This document shows, piece after piece, positions 1 through 5,610 of a DNA stretch of 5,610 nucleotides (the first letter of the stretch is position 1; every line of letters begins with the position of its first letter). The notes under the pieces were generated by a model. The model worked only from the letters and a program-made list of their open reading frames with translations. It was not told where the DNA came from and made no database searches. Where the stretch lies: NCBI GenBank assembly GCA_016935035.1, contig JAFGRR010000530.1, positions 1 to 5,610 of the forward strand, read 5' to 3'. This stretch comes from Phycisphaerae bacterium. Its GTDB lineage: Bacteria; Planctomycetota; Phycisphaerae; UBA1845; Fen-1342. Position numbers and translations under genes: made by a program.

Positions 1-886
1 CCGCCAACTCAGCCAGACGTTTATCAATGTCCGCGACCGTCACCGCCGCCGCCGCCTCGACCGAGAAGGACTCAACCACGTGCGACGCGACAACCGAACC
101 GCGCGCCATCGCGGCCCGCAGCGTCGGACCGTTATAACGGCCTTGTGCGGCCAGATATCCCATCATCGCGCCGGCGAAGCTGTCGCCGCAGCCCGTCGGG
201 TCAACCACCTTGGTTGTCGGGTAGGCCGGCATGATGAAGAGGTCATCGTGCGATATGAGCAAACTGCCGTGCTCGCCTTTCTTTACGACTACGAAGCGCG
301 GTCCGAGCTTCAGAATCTCGCGGGCCGCCGTGATCAGGTTGGTTTGGCCGCTGAGCATGCGTGCCTCGGCGTCATTCAGCACCAGGCCGTGCACGACCGC
401 CAGCGTCTTCTTCAACTCGGCCGGTTCGTTCTCGATCCACAGGTTCATCGTGTCGCAGACGATCAGGTCGGCGCCGGCGAACCGCTCGGCGACGCTGCGT
501 TGCAGCGCCGGGTGCGTGTTCGCCAGAAAAACGCACTTGCTGTCGGCGAAGGCGGGCGGAATCGGGGCGCCCTGTTCGCCGAGCACGTTCAGGGAGACGT
601 CAACAGTTTCGGCCTCGGCCATGGCGCCGACGTACTTGCCGTGCCAGCGGAAGGTCCGACTGCCGGCACGGACTTCGAGCCCGGACAGGTCGATGGGTTT
701 ACTGCGCAGCGGTGCCAGGATGCCAGTGTCGAAGTCCTCGCCGACGACAGCGACGAGACGTACATCGGTGAAGTGCGACGCAGCCAGTGCGAAGTAGATC
801 GCCGAGCCGCCCAGCACGTCCTCGACCTTCGCCAACGGCGTTTCCAGCGTGTCCAGTCCGATTGAGCCAGTGACCAGCAGAGACAT
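1..886 (-). CDS. PfkB-family carbohydrate kinase (3' end outside the window)
   Basis: This is a ribokinase/PfkB-type kinase that transfers phosphate from ATP to a sugar or nucleoside hydroxyl, probably in the cytoplasm. I translated the minus strand from the ATG at 886 and found 295 open codons to the window edge without a stop. The N terminus reads MSLLVTGSIGLDTLETP, followed by the glycine motif VLGGSA (residues 24-29) of the sugar-binding region. NDAEA is at 171-175 and VKKGEHGS at 201-208. The PfkB signature DPTGCGDSFAGA is at 229-240, where D235 is the expected catalytic base and the glycines form the anion hole. Family members are about 290-330 residues, so only a short C-terminal piece is missing. 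The start is supported by an AGGAGG five bases upstream. The gene is separated from the membrane protein gene by 188 bases holding a large inverted repeat, so it may be a separate transcript. The substrate cannot be read from the sequence; the family call is firm. Confidence 0.93.
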   Translation of the reverse strand, partial: MSLLVTGSIGLDTLETPLAKVEDVLGGSAIYFALAASHFTDVRLVAVVGEDFDTGILAPLRSKPIDLSGLEVRAGSRTFRWHGKYVGAMAEAETVDVSLNVLGEQGAPIPPAFADSKCVFLANTHPALQRSVAERFAGADLIVCDTMNLWIENEPAELKKTLAVVHGLVLNDAEARMLSGQTNLITAAREILKLGPRFVVVKKGEHGSLLISHDDLFIMPAYPTTKVVDPTGCGDSFAGAMMGYLAAQGRYNGPTLRAAMARGSVVASHVVESFSVEAAAAVTVADIDKRLAELA

Positions 887-890
887 CCGG

Positions 891-897
891 TCCTCCT
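891..897 (-). promoter_or_regulatory. Ribosome binding site of the PfkB kinase gene
   Basis: The minus strand reads AGGAGGA here, a near-perfect Shine-Dalgarno sequence; its AGGAGG core ends five bases before the ATG at 886. It fixes the start of the kinase gene and is the strongest ribosome binding site in the window. Confidence 0.85.
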
Positions 898-919
898 AAC
901 ATCGTGGTTCATGCAATCC

Positions 920-986
920 GTGCCACTGCTCTTGAGCAGTGAGCCCGCGCGCGGAAAAGCGAGGCACTGCTCGAGAGCAGTGGCAC
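920..986. repeat. Long inverted repeat made of two short palindromes (REP/BIME-like)
   Basis: Two near-identical palindromes lie head to head. The first (924-941) is CACTGCTC-TT-GAGCAGTG and the second (965-982) is CACTGCTC-GA-GAGCAGTG. With their flanking GTGC/GCAC the whole element forms 22-base arms, 920-941 against 965-986, which pair with a single mismatch around a 23-base loop containing CGCGCGCG. Each half can fold alone, or the whole can form one long hairpin. No run of T follows on either strand, so it is not a classical intrinsic terminator, although it could stall transcription or protect the 3' end of the upstream transcript. Its form resembles dispersed repetitive extragenic palindromes, and I recall GTGCCACTGCTC-type repeats from planctomycete genomes. 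That it is dispersed in this genome is inference, since only one copy is visible here. Confidence 0.8.
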
Positions 987-1052
987 CTCGGCAGCCTGGC
1001 AGCCGGTTCCGACACGCCTGATCCAAGCACGCAGGGTATCGCAGCATCGCGG

Positions 1053-1067
1053 GTGACGCCACGTCAC
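1053..1067. other. Small hairpin just after the membrane protein stop codon
   Basis: GTGACG and CGTCAC form a 6-base stem with a 3-base loop, beginning 8 bases past the stop codon of the minus-strand membrane protein gene. No T-run follows, so its role as a terminator is doubtful. Apart from this and the larger repeat at 920-986, I see nothing else in the 188-base spacer. Confidence 0.25.
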
Positions 1068-1074
1068 GGGTCGG

Positions 1075-3003
1075 CTACTCGCCAAAGTCGTACAGGTCGC
1101 AGGTCGCGTCGTCGGGGAGCGGGCGATTGGCCAGCCAGGCCGCGATGTCGTTGCCGAAGACCACCGCCTGATACTGCTCGTCGCCGCGCCAGATCCGCAG
1201 GTACCGCGATGGTACATGCGTGACCGCCCGGGTTCGCCGCACCAGCCGGGCCGCGTCGCTGTGCGATTCACTTACCGGTAACTCGACAATCAGGTGTCCG
1301 CCAAGCGCGAGTGTGCGCAGTGCACGCGGCACCAGCCGCAACGTGGCCTCCCGGCTGCGCAGCGCCGGCGGCGACGAACCGTCCAGCAGCAGCACCGTGG
1401 CGACGCCGTTGTGATACAGGTCCACCATCCATGCGTTCGTCGCGTCGGATTCGCTCGAACTGGATTGATGACATGTGTCGATGACGATGCCGAGTCGATC
1501 CACAAGCCATGCCCGGGCCGCAGGCGACGCATCAGGCGTCGGCGCCGTCGGCGCCGGTACGTGGCCAATCAACGGCAGCATCGCCAGCCAGCACGCGACA
1601 GCCGCCAGGCCGAGTACACGCGCGCGACGGCTGGGTTGGCGGTCGAGCACCAGGTACAGCCCAACCACCGCCGTTATGGCAATGCTTATCAACGGTCCGT
1701 GCGCCATCGGCGTGGTATTGCCGGTACAGCACGATCCAGCCATCAGGCCAATCGCCAGCCCGGCGGCGGTCGCCGTGCCGACGCGGGCCAGCAACAGCAG
1801 TGTGCTGCCATGTCGTGTGGCCATCTCGCGCGCCACACACAACGCGCAAGTGGTGGCGCACGCAGCGACGCCGACGAGCCGCACGTGCGGCATCGCAGCG
1901 CACAGCGACAGCGGCCAAACGATCGCGATAGCGAGAACCAGCAGTGGGGGAACCTCAGGATGTGCCAACCGGCGACGCAGCAGCCACGCGACCGCCATTG
2001 CGACGCACACGCTGGCCGGCAACTCGACGGCGCGCATGGCGATGGTGCGCAGGAGACGCGTTTGCGGGTTGATCGTCGAAATAAGGGCGATTCCGACCGT
2101 CGCCGCCGCCGTCGCCACCAGAACCAGTTGTGCCGTGCCGTACGCCGAGTCGATGCTGACGGGCGATTGCGGGCGCAGCGCGTCACCGCCGCGCTTGCGC
2201 CAAACGGCCAGCGAGCCGCCCATGAACAAGGTCGCGAGCGCCACCACCATGACGACACGCTGGCCATCCACAACCACCGCACACAGTGTCGCCGCGCCGG
2301 CGGCCAACGCGATTATTAGCCACAGTTCGAGTATCGCGCGCGGCGACGAGGTCAGCAGTCGCTGCCAGCCGTGCAGTGCCAGCAGTGCCACCGCTCCGAT
2401 CAGGCCGGCCCACGCGAGCCCGATCAGCAGTGGCGTGTTCAGCATGACCTGGTGCAGCCAGGCCGGAGCGCCGATGTGCCCGGTCAGCCAGCCGCGGTAG
2501 GACTCCATCATTGCGGCCCCGGCGCAGATCAGCAGCCAACTGACGCCCAGCGTCAGCAGCAGCCCGCCGGCCAGCGTTGCCGCGAAATCAAACGTGATGC
2601 GCTGCGCGTCGAACGTCCCGTCGTCGCGTGCGTCTGGCCCTGATGCAGCGGCCTGTTGTTCGAGCCGCCGTGCCAACGCCCGGCGCAGCAGCCACAGCCC
2701 CAGCGTCACGCCAACGGACACCGCCACACCCGCGAGCATCATGGCGTGATTGGCGGTGCGGGCGTGAAAGCTCAGTTCGTGCACGCATACCAGCAGGGCG
2801 GCGGTTGAACCAAAGACGCTCAACGCCGCCGACGCGAATACCTGCGAGATCAGCCCAGGTGGGTGTTGGAGAGTCGGCAGACGAAACTGCGTCGGCGCGT
2901 CACCAGCCGCGTCGAGCACACGCGGCGCCGGGGGCTCGGAACACCCAGCCTTACCAGAGCCGTGTCGTCGTCGCCGACTCAAAACGCCTTCTCCCGCCTT
3001 CAT
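1075..3003 (-). CDS. Polytopic membrane protein with a partial spermidine-synthase-like C-terminal domain
   Basis: I do not recognise this 642-residue protein as a named family. A basic N-terminal tail of about 50 residues precedes roughly 13 hydrophobic segments, near residues 52-75, 86-107, 139-163, 187-210, 224-245, 248-267, 291-311, 327-342, 352-370, 373-390, 400-422, 436-453 and 461-480. A Pro/Ala-rich linker (482-497) leads to a soluble domain. That domain holds a strand VATVLLLDG (534-542), a helix with RLVPRALRTLALGGHLIVELP (556-576 region) and a final YQAVVFG (611-617). This order resembles the second half of the Rossmann-like fold of spermidine synthases, which are found fused to membrane domains in several bacteria. 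The glycine-rich SAM-binding motif I is absent, so enzyme activity is doubtful. The chosen ATG overlaps birA by 53 bases; a TTG at 2982 is an alternative. The open frame extends further upstream to 3177, but that part lies inside birA and is Arg-rich shadow sequence. The location (membrane) is firm; the function is unknown. Confidence 0.8.
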   Translation of the reverse strand: MKAGEGVLSRRRRHGSGKAGCSEPPAPRVLDAAGDAPTQFRLPTLQHPPGLISQVFASAALSVFGSTAALLVCVHELSFHARTANHAMMLAGVAVSVGVTLGLWLLRRALARRLEQQAAASGPDARDDGTFDAQRITFDFAATLAGGLLLTLGVSWLLICAGAAMMESYRGWLTGHIGAPAWLHQVMLNTPLLIGLAWAGLIGAVALLALHGWQRLLTSSPRAILELWLIIALAAGAATLCAVVVDGQRVVMVVALATLFMGGSLAVWRKRGGDALRPQSPVSIDSAYGTAQLVLVATAAATVGIALISTINPQTRLLRTIAMRAVELPASVCVAMAVAWLLRRRLAHPEVPPLLVLAIAIVWPLSLCAAMPHVRLVGVAACATTCALCVAREMATRHGSTLLLLARVGTATAAGLAIGLMAGSCCTGNTTPMAHGPLISIAITAVVGLYLVLDRQPSRRARVLGLAAVACWLAMLPLIGHVPAPTAPTPDASPAARAWLVDRLGIVIDTCHQSSSSESDATNAWMVDLYHNGVATVLLLDGSSPPALRSREATLRLVPRALRTLALGGHLIVELPVSESHSDAARLVRRTRAVTHVPSRYLRIWRGDEQYQAVVFGNDIAAWLANRPLPDDATCDLYDFGE

Positions 3004-3808
3004 CGAGTTGCACCAGCAGATCGCCTTCCTCGGTGATGTCCAACACGGTTCCCGAAACGCGGCGCGCATCCTGCTGGAGCTCAACGCGCGCGCCAAGATC
3101 GTCGCAGCGCGCCTTCCATGACGACAGCAGCGTACGCCAGCGCGCCGGCGACGGATTGCTCGGCGTAACGTGCCCATCGAGATGGCGTAGCAGTGCGGCC
3201 GCGACCCGCGCGCGTCTGATCGGCGTAATCGATTCGATCTCCAGCGATGTGGCCGACTCCGTCAACTCCGGCGGGAAGTGGCTACGGTGCTGCAGACAGT
3301 TGAGCCCGATGCCGATGATGACGGCCCGCCGACCATTGGTATCCGCCGGTACGCTGGTTGACTCCGCTAGTACGCCGCCCAGCTTGCGGCCGTCGATGAC
3401 TATGTCGTTCGGCCAGCGGACGTTGGCGTGACAGTCGGTCGCGTTCTCGATGGCCTCGCACACCGCCAGCGCCGCCAGCAGCGTGCCGCCCGCGATCAGC
3501 GCCGAGCCCGGTGGTTCGTACAGCAGGACGCTGAGCACGATCGACGAGCCGCGCGGTGCGAGCCACTTGCGATTATGCCGACCGCGGCCGCTGGTCTGAA
3601 ACTCTGCCCACGCGACGGTCCCGTCGGGAAGCTCTCCGACGCGCGACGCGAGATGAGTATTCGTGCTGTCGATTGTCTCCAGGATGTGCACGGCACTGCC
3701 GAGCCGCTGAAGCGGACTGGCGGGCAGCAGCTCATCATGGGTCAGTGGTCCGTGCATCTCGCCCCTGTAGCGGCCACCGTTCCCATCGGCCGTCTTCGTG
3801 GTTCTCAT
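2951..3808 (-). CDS. birA: Biotin--[acetyl-CoA-carboxylase] ligase, group I (no DNA-binding domain)
   Basis: The enzyme forms biotinyl-5'-AMP from biotin and ATP and transfers biotin to a lysine of the carrier domain of biotin-dependent carboxylases in the cytoplasm. The 285-residue protein carries the family motifs in order: ETIDSTN (44-50), the biotinyl-AMP loop GRGRHNRKW (74-82), RWPNDIVIDGRKLGGVLAE (131-149) with K142 matching the conserved active-site lysine, and GIGLN (166-170). A C-terminal SH3-like domain occupies about 236-285 (RVELQQDARRVSGTVLDIT and onward). The N-terminal helix-turn-helix of E. coli BirA is missing, so it should not act as the biotin repressor. The start is uncertain: the first ATG (3808) has a weak upstream region, while Met18 (ATG at 3757) follows GGGGCGAG and gives a more family-like N terminus. 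The gene lies 32 bases after xylB and its 3' end overlaps the membrane protein gene, so the three are probably co-transcribed. Confidence 0.95.
   Translation of the reverse strand: MRTTKTADGNGGRYRGEMHGPLTHDELLPASPLQRLGSAVHILETIDSTNTHLASRVGELPDGTVAWAEFQTSGRGRHNRKWLAPRGSSIVLSVLLYEPPGSALIAGGTLLAALAVCEAIENATDCHANVRWPNDIVIDGRKLGGVLAESTSVPADTNGRRAVIIGIGLNCLQHRSHFPPELTESATSLEIESITPIRRARVAAALLRHLDGHVTPSNPSPARWRTLLSSWKARCDDLGARVELQQDARRVSGTVLDITEEGDLLVQLDEGGRRRFESATTTRLW
2980..2995 (-). promoter_or_regulatory. Alternative TTG start with its own Shine-Dalgarno for the membrane protein gene
   Basis: The minus strand reads GGAGAAGG at 2988-2995, then five bases, then a TTG codon (2980-2982) in frame with the membrane protein. 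The ATG at 3003 has no clear ribosome binding site. Starting at this TTG would remove seven residues and shorten the overlap with birA from 53 to 32 bases. Either way the membrane gene begins inside birA, which suggests translational coupling. Confidence 0.4.
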
Positions 3809-3840
3809 ATCGGTCTGGCCATCGCTCGTTACACGTGGTG

Positions 3841-5367
3841 CTACAACTCGGCGTGGTAGTAGGGCTCCAACGTCTCGTACGTCTTGGCGGCGGCGTGCAT
3901 CAGTTCCTGATACCGCTTCGTCCGCGACCGTTGCGGCTTATGAGTGAACTTGACCTTCGCGATCTGCTGGCAGGCGGCGGGCACGGTCTTGTACTGTCCG
4001 GCCCCGACCGCGGCCAGAATTGCCGCCCCCAATGCCGAACCTTCCTCCGAGTGCATCGCCGTGCAGCGCGCGCCGTAGACGTCGGCCTGCAATTGCCGCC
4101 ACCATGCATTGCGTGCCCCGCCGCCGGCCAATCGCACCTCGCGTGTTTCGATGCCCAGTCGTCGCATGATCTCGATCTGTCGATTCATCCCGAGCGTGAT
4201 GCCCTCGAGCACGGCCCGCACGATGTCGCCGCGCTGGTGGCGGCGCGTCAGGCCGACAAACGCTCCGCGCGCGTGCGGGTGCGGATACGGACAGCGTTCG
4301 CCGGTGAGGTAGGGATGGAACAGCAGCGTATCGTTCGGCTTGGCCGTGGCGGCCTCGGTGATCATCTCGGTGTAGATCATGTCGCGCGCGGCGCCGTCGG
4401 CGGCATCGGCCAACCGGTCGGCATAGAGCACTTCACGCAACCACTGCAAACTGCCACCCGCCGACAACATGCAGCCAAACACGCACCATGTTCCCGGCAC
4501 GGCGTGGCAGAATGACTGTAGCATGCCCTGGCGATTGGGCACCGGCTTGTCGCTGTAGGCGAAGACCACGCCGCTGGTTCCCATCGTGGCCGACACCACG
4601 CCGCGTTTGACCACGCCGGTACCGACCGCCGCCGCCGCCTGGTCACCGGCGCCGGCGACCACGGGAATCCCAGCTTTCAGACCGAGGACCGTTGCCGCCT
4701 CGGTGGTCAGCGTGCCGATGACGTCGGGCGATTCCGCCATCGCCGGGAAAAGCGCCGGATCAAGCTCCAGCTTCTCCACCAGCGTCTGCGACCATTGCCG
4801 ACGCCTGACGTCGAGTAGCAGCGTGCCCGCCGCGTCGGAGACCTCGCAGCGCCGCTCGCCCGTCAGGCGATAGTTGATGTAGTCCTTGGGCAGCACGACT
4901 GTTCGCACGCGGCGGAAGACGCTGGGCCGGTTGTTGCGCAGCCACAGGATCTTCGGCGCCGTATAGCCGGTCAGGGCGACGTTATTGACCATGCGAATGA
5001 GGGCCGCGCGTCCGCCGGCACGCCGTTCGATCTCAGCGCATTCGTTCGCCGTTCGTTGGTCATTCCACAGCAGGGCGTTGCAAAGCGGACGGTTTTGCTT
5101 GTCGAGGAAGACGCTGCCGTGCATCTGGCCGGAGAGCCCGATGCCGGCGATGGTTTTCTTGCCCGACCCGGCGCGGTTCAGGACGGTCCGCACTGCCTGG
5201 CAGGTTGATGTCCACCAGTCGTCGGGATTCTGCTCCGACCACCCGGGCTTTGGGAAGTAGATCGGGTGCTCGGCGGTGGCGGTCAGCAGTGTTTCGCCCC
5301 CGCCGCCCAACAGCAGCGCCTTAGTTCCGCTCGTGCCAACGTCGATACCGAGAAAGAAGTCAGCCAT
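3841..5367 (-). CDS. xylB: Xylulokinase (FGGY family)
   Basis: The enzyme phosphorylates D-xylulose with ATP to D-xylulose 5-phosphate, the entry of xylose into the pentose phosphate pathway, in the cytoplasm. The 508-residue length is normal for the family. The N-terminal actin-like ATPase domain opens with FLGIDVGTSGTKALLL (5-20), the phosphate-1 loop with D9. GLSGQMHG (77-84) is the xylulokinase substrate motif whose Met-His contacts the sugar, and it separates this protein from glycerol kinases. WNDQR is at 101-105. GAGDQAAAAVGTG (239-251) carries D242, the expected catalytic base. MGTSG (262-266), YLTGERCPYPHPHARGAFVGL (353-373) and LAGGGARNAWWRQLQADV (413-430) are the C-terminal FGGY and adenosine motifs. 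The ATG at 5367 is supported by GGAGA five bases upstream. It is the first gene of a probable xylB-birA-membrane protein transcript. No xylose isomerase is in the window, so the source of xylulose is not visible. Another FGGY substrate is possible but less likely. Confidence 0.96.
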   Translation of the reverse strand: MADFFLGIDVGTSGTKALLLGGGGETLLTATAEHPIYFPKPGWSEQNPDDWWTSTCQAVRTVLNRAGSGKKTIAGIGLSGQMHGSVFLDKQNRPLCNALLWNDQRTANECAEIERRAGGRAALIRMVNNVALTGYTAPKILWLRNNRPSVFRRVRTVVLPKDYINYRLTGERRCEVSDAAGTLLLDVRRRQWSQTLVEKLELDPALFPAMAESPDVIGTLTTEAATVLGLKAGIPVVAGAGDQAAAAVGTGVVKRGVVSATMGTSGVVFAYSDKPVPNRQGMLQSFCHAVPGTWCVFGCMLSAGGSLQWLREVLYADRLADAADGAARDMIYTEMITEAATAKPNDTLLFHPYLTGERCPYPHPHARGAFVGLTRRHQRGDIVRAVLEGITLGMNRQIEIMRRLGIETREVRLAGGGARNAWWRQLQADVYGARCTAMHSEEGSALGAAILAAVGAGQYKTVPAACQQIAKVKFTHKPQRSRTKRYQELMHAAAKTYETLEPYYHAEL

Positions 5368-5372
5368 GATCG

Positions 5373-5377
5373 TCTCC
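5373..5377 (-). promoter_or_regulatory. Ribosome binding site of xylB
   Basis: GGAGA on the minus strand ends five bases before the ATG at 5367. It supports the chosen start, which places the ATP-binding motif at the usual distance from the N terminus. Confidence 0.7.
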
Positions 5378-5444
5378 GGCCGTGGTTATCTGATCGCGGC
5401 GTGACAAGAGCACCCGTCGGGCGTGGGCCAGATCGCCGCACGTC

Positions 5445-5463
5445 GCGCGTGTCCGACACGCGC
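5445..5463. promoter_or_regulatory. Perfect 19-base palindrome, candidate operator upstream of xylB
   Basis: GCGCGTGTC and GACACGCGC are perfect 9-base inverted arms around a single central C. The site lies 5 bases downstream of the candidate -10 box and so would cover the transcription start of xylB, about 78 bases before the start codon. That position suits a repressor operator, and sugar kinase genes are often controlled this way. The regulator is not in the window and the family of the binding protein cannot be told from the site. In GC-rich DNA a CG-heavy palindrome can arise by chance, but a perfect 9-base arm is longer than expected. Confidence 0.45.
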
Positions 5464-5468
5464 TGGCT

Positions 5469-5497
5469 TAGATAGCCGACGCGCGCGGGGTTTGCAA
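5469..5497 (-). promoter_or_regulatory. Candidate sigma-70-type promoter of xylB
   Basis: On the minus strand TTGCAA (5492-5497) is followed after exactly 17 bases by TATCTA (5469-5474). The hexamers match the -35 and -10 consensus only partly (4 of 6 and 3 of 6), but the spacing is ideal and these are among the few AT-rich patches in the gap. A start near 5462 would leave a leader of about 95 bases. The gap between the panB stop and xylB (5368-5511) holds this, the palindrome and the xylB ribosome binding site; I see no tRNA or clear terminator in it. Confidence 0.35.
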
Positions 5498-5511
5498 GCT
5501 AGCCTGATTTG

Positions 5512-5610
5512 CTATGACGCCGAGTGGGGTGTGGCCTTGCGCATGCGGTATGCGTGTTCTGGCGCGGGATAGCTGCCGTCGGCAATCTCCTCGACCCAAC
5601 GGCGCATGGC
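5512..5610 (-). CDS. panB: Probable 3-methyl-2-oxobutanoate hydroxymethyltransferase, C-terminal end only
   Basis: The last 32 codons and a TAG stop of a gene entering from the right edge can be read on the minus strand. The peptide ends WVEEIADGSYPAPEHAYRM followed by a short tail, RKATPHSAS. The sequence helix-DGSYPAPEHAY resembles the C terminus of PanB proteins, which typically end with a pattern such as SG-x-YP-x-x-EH-(S/A/T)-(F/Y); in E. coli PanB it is GVYPGEEHSF as I recall it. PanB adds a hydroxymethyl group from 5,10-methylene-tetrahydrofolate to 2-oxoisovalerate, giving ketopantoate for pantothenate and CoA. All catalytic residues lie outside the window, so the call rests on this one motif. 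The reading frame itself is well supported by its natural composition and uninterrupted length to the edge. It ends 144 bases before the xylB start codon, on the same strand. Confidence 0.62.
   Translation of the reverse strand, partial: AMRRWVEEIADGSYPAPEHAYRMRKATPHSAS

Noticed and set aside
80..865. 261-codon plus-strand open frame opposite the PfkB gene
   Set aside because: The minus strand has a complete PfkB signature and a strong ribosome binding site over the same bases. The plus-strand product has no recognisable motif.
920..986. Intrinsic terminator for the membrane protein gene
   Set aside because: The hairpin is strong, but no T-run follows on the minus strand, and the double-palindrome form fits a REP-like element better.
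2376..2396. GTGCCAGCAGTGCCACC-type sequence within the membrane gene, similar to the intergenic repeat
   Set aside because: It encodes VALLALHG in a transmembrane segment (GTG GCA CTG CTG GCA CTG) and is explained by Ala/Leu codons; it lacks the paired palindrome.
1294..2500. Two 341-codon plus-strand open frames and several shorter ones opposite the membrane protein gene
   Set aside because: Their translations are rich in Arg, Gln, His, Ala and Thr with no domain pattern. They are antisense shadows of a GC-rich gene, while the minus-strand frame shows regular hydrophobic segments.
3004..3177. N-terminal extension of the membrane protein frame to an ATG at 3177
   Set aside because: This stretch lies inside birA, reads as Arg/Cys-rich sequence without a pattern, and would give a 227-base overlap. 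The start at 3003 or 2982 is more plausible.
5515..5610. Plus-strand open frame from the ATG at 5515 running to the right edge
   Set aside because: It has no ribosome binding site and an unconvincing Cys/Arg/Pro-rich product, whereas the minus strand of the same bases gives a PanB-like tail ending in a stop.
1..5610. CRISPR arrays, tRNA or rRNA genes, insertion sequences, toxin-antitoxin or defence genes
   Set aside because: I looked for spaced direct repeats, cloverleaf-like arms, transposase motifs and small paired genes on both strands and found none.

Overview
The window is GC-rich and tightly packed, and every gene I can support lies on the minus strand. From high to low coordinate the order is: the last 32 codons of a probable panB (ketopantoate hydroxymethyltransferase); an intergenic stretch of about 145 bases with a candidate promoter and a perfect palindrome; a complete xylulokinase gene (xylB); a biotin--protein ligase gene (birA, catalytic type without the DNA-binding domain); a polytopic membrane protein gene whose start overlaps the end of birA; a 188-base spacer with a long inverted repeat; and a PfkB-family sugar kinase gene that runs off the left edge.

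The high GC content, the style of the xylulokinase and PfkB kinase N termini, the BirA without a helix-turn-helix and the type of intergenic repeat all recall Planctomycetota. No marker gene in the window proves this, so the phylum is an inference from memory of protein families.

xylB, birA and the membrane gene are close enough to be one transcript (32-base gap, then a short overlap), starting from the region upstream of xylB. XylB phosphorylates D-xylulose to D-xylulose 5-phosphate for the pentose phosphate pathway. BirA charges biotin-dependent carboxylases. PanB belongs to pantothenate/CoA synthesis. The left-edge PfkB kinase is a second sugar or nucleoside kinase of unknown substrate. 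The genes do not form one obvious pathway: this looks like a housekeeping metabolic neighbourhood with one poorly understood member, the membrane protein.

I see no convincing new multi-gene system, CRISPR array, transposase, tRNA or rRNA. The items most worth a second look are: (1) the membrane protein, about 13 helices followed by what looks like the second half only of a spermidine-synthase-like domain; (2) the 67-base paired-palindrome repeat before the PfkB gene; (3) the 19-base palindrome at the expected transcription start of xylB; and (4) the overlapping birA/membrane-gene junction with two competing starts.
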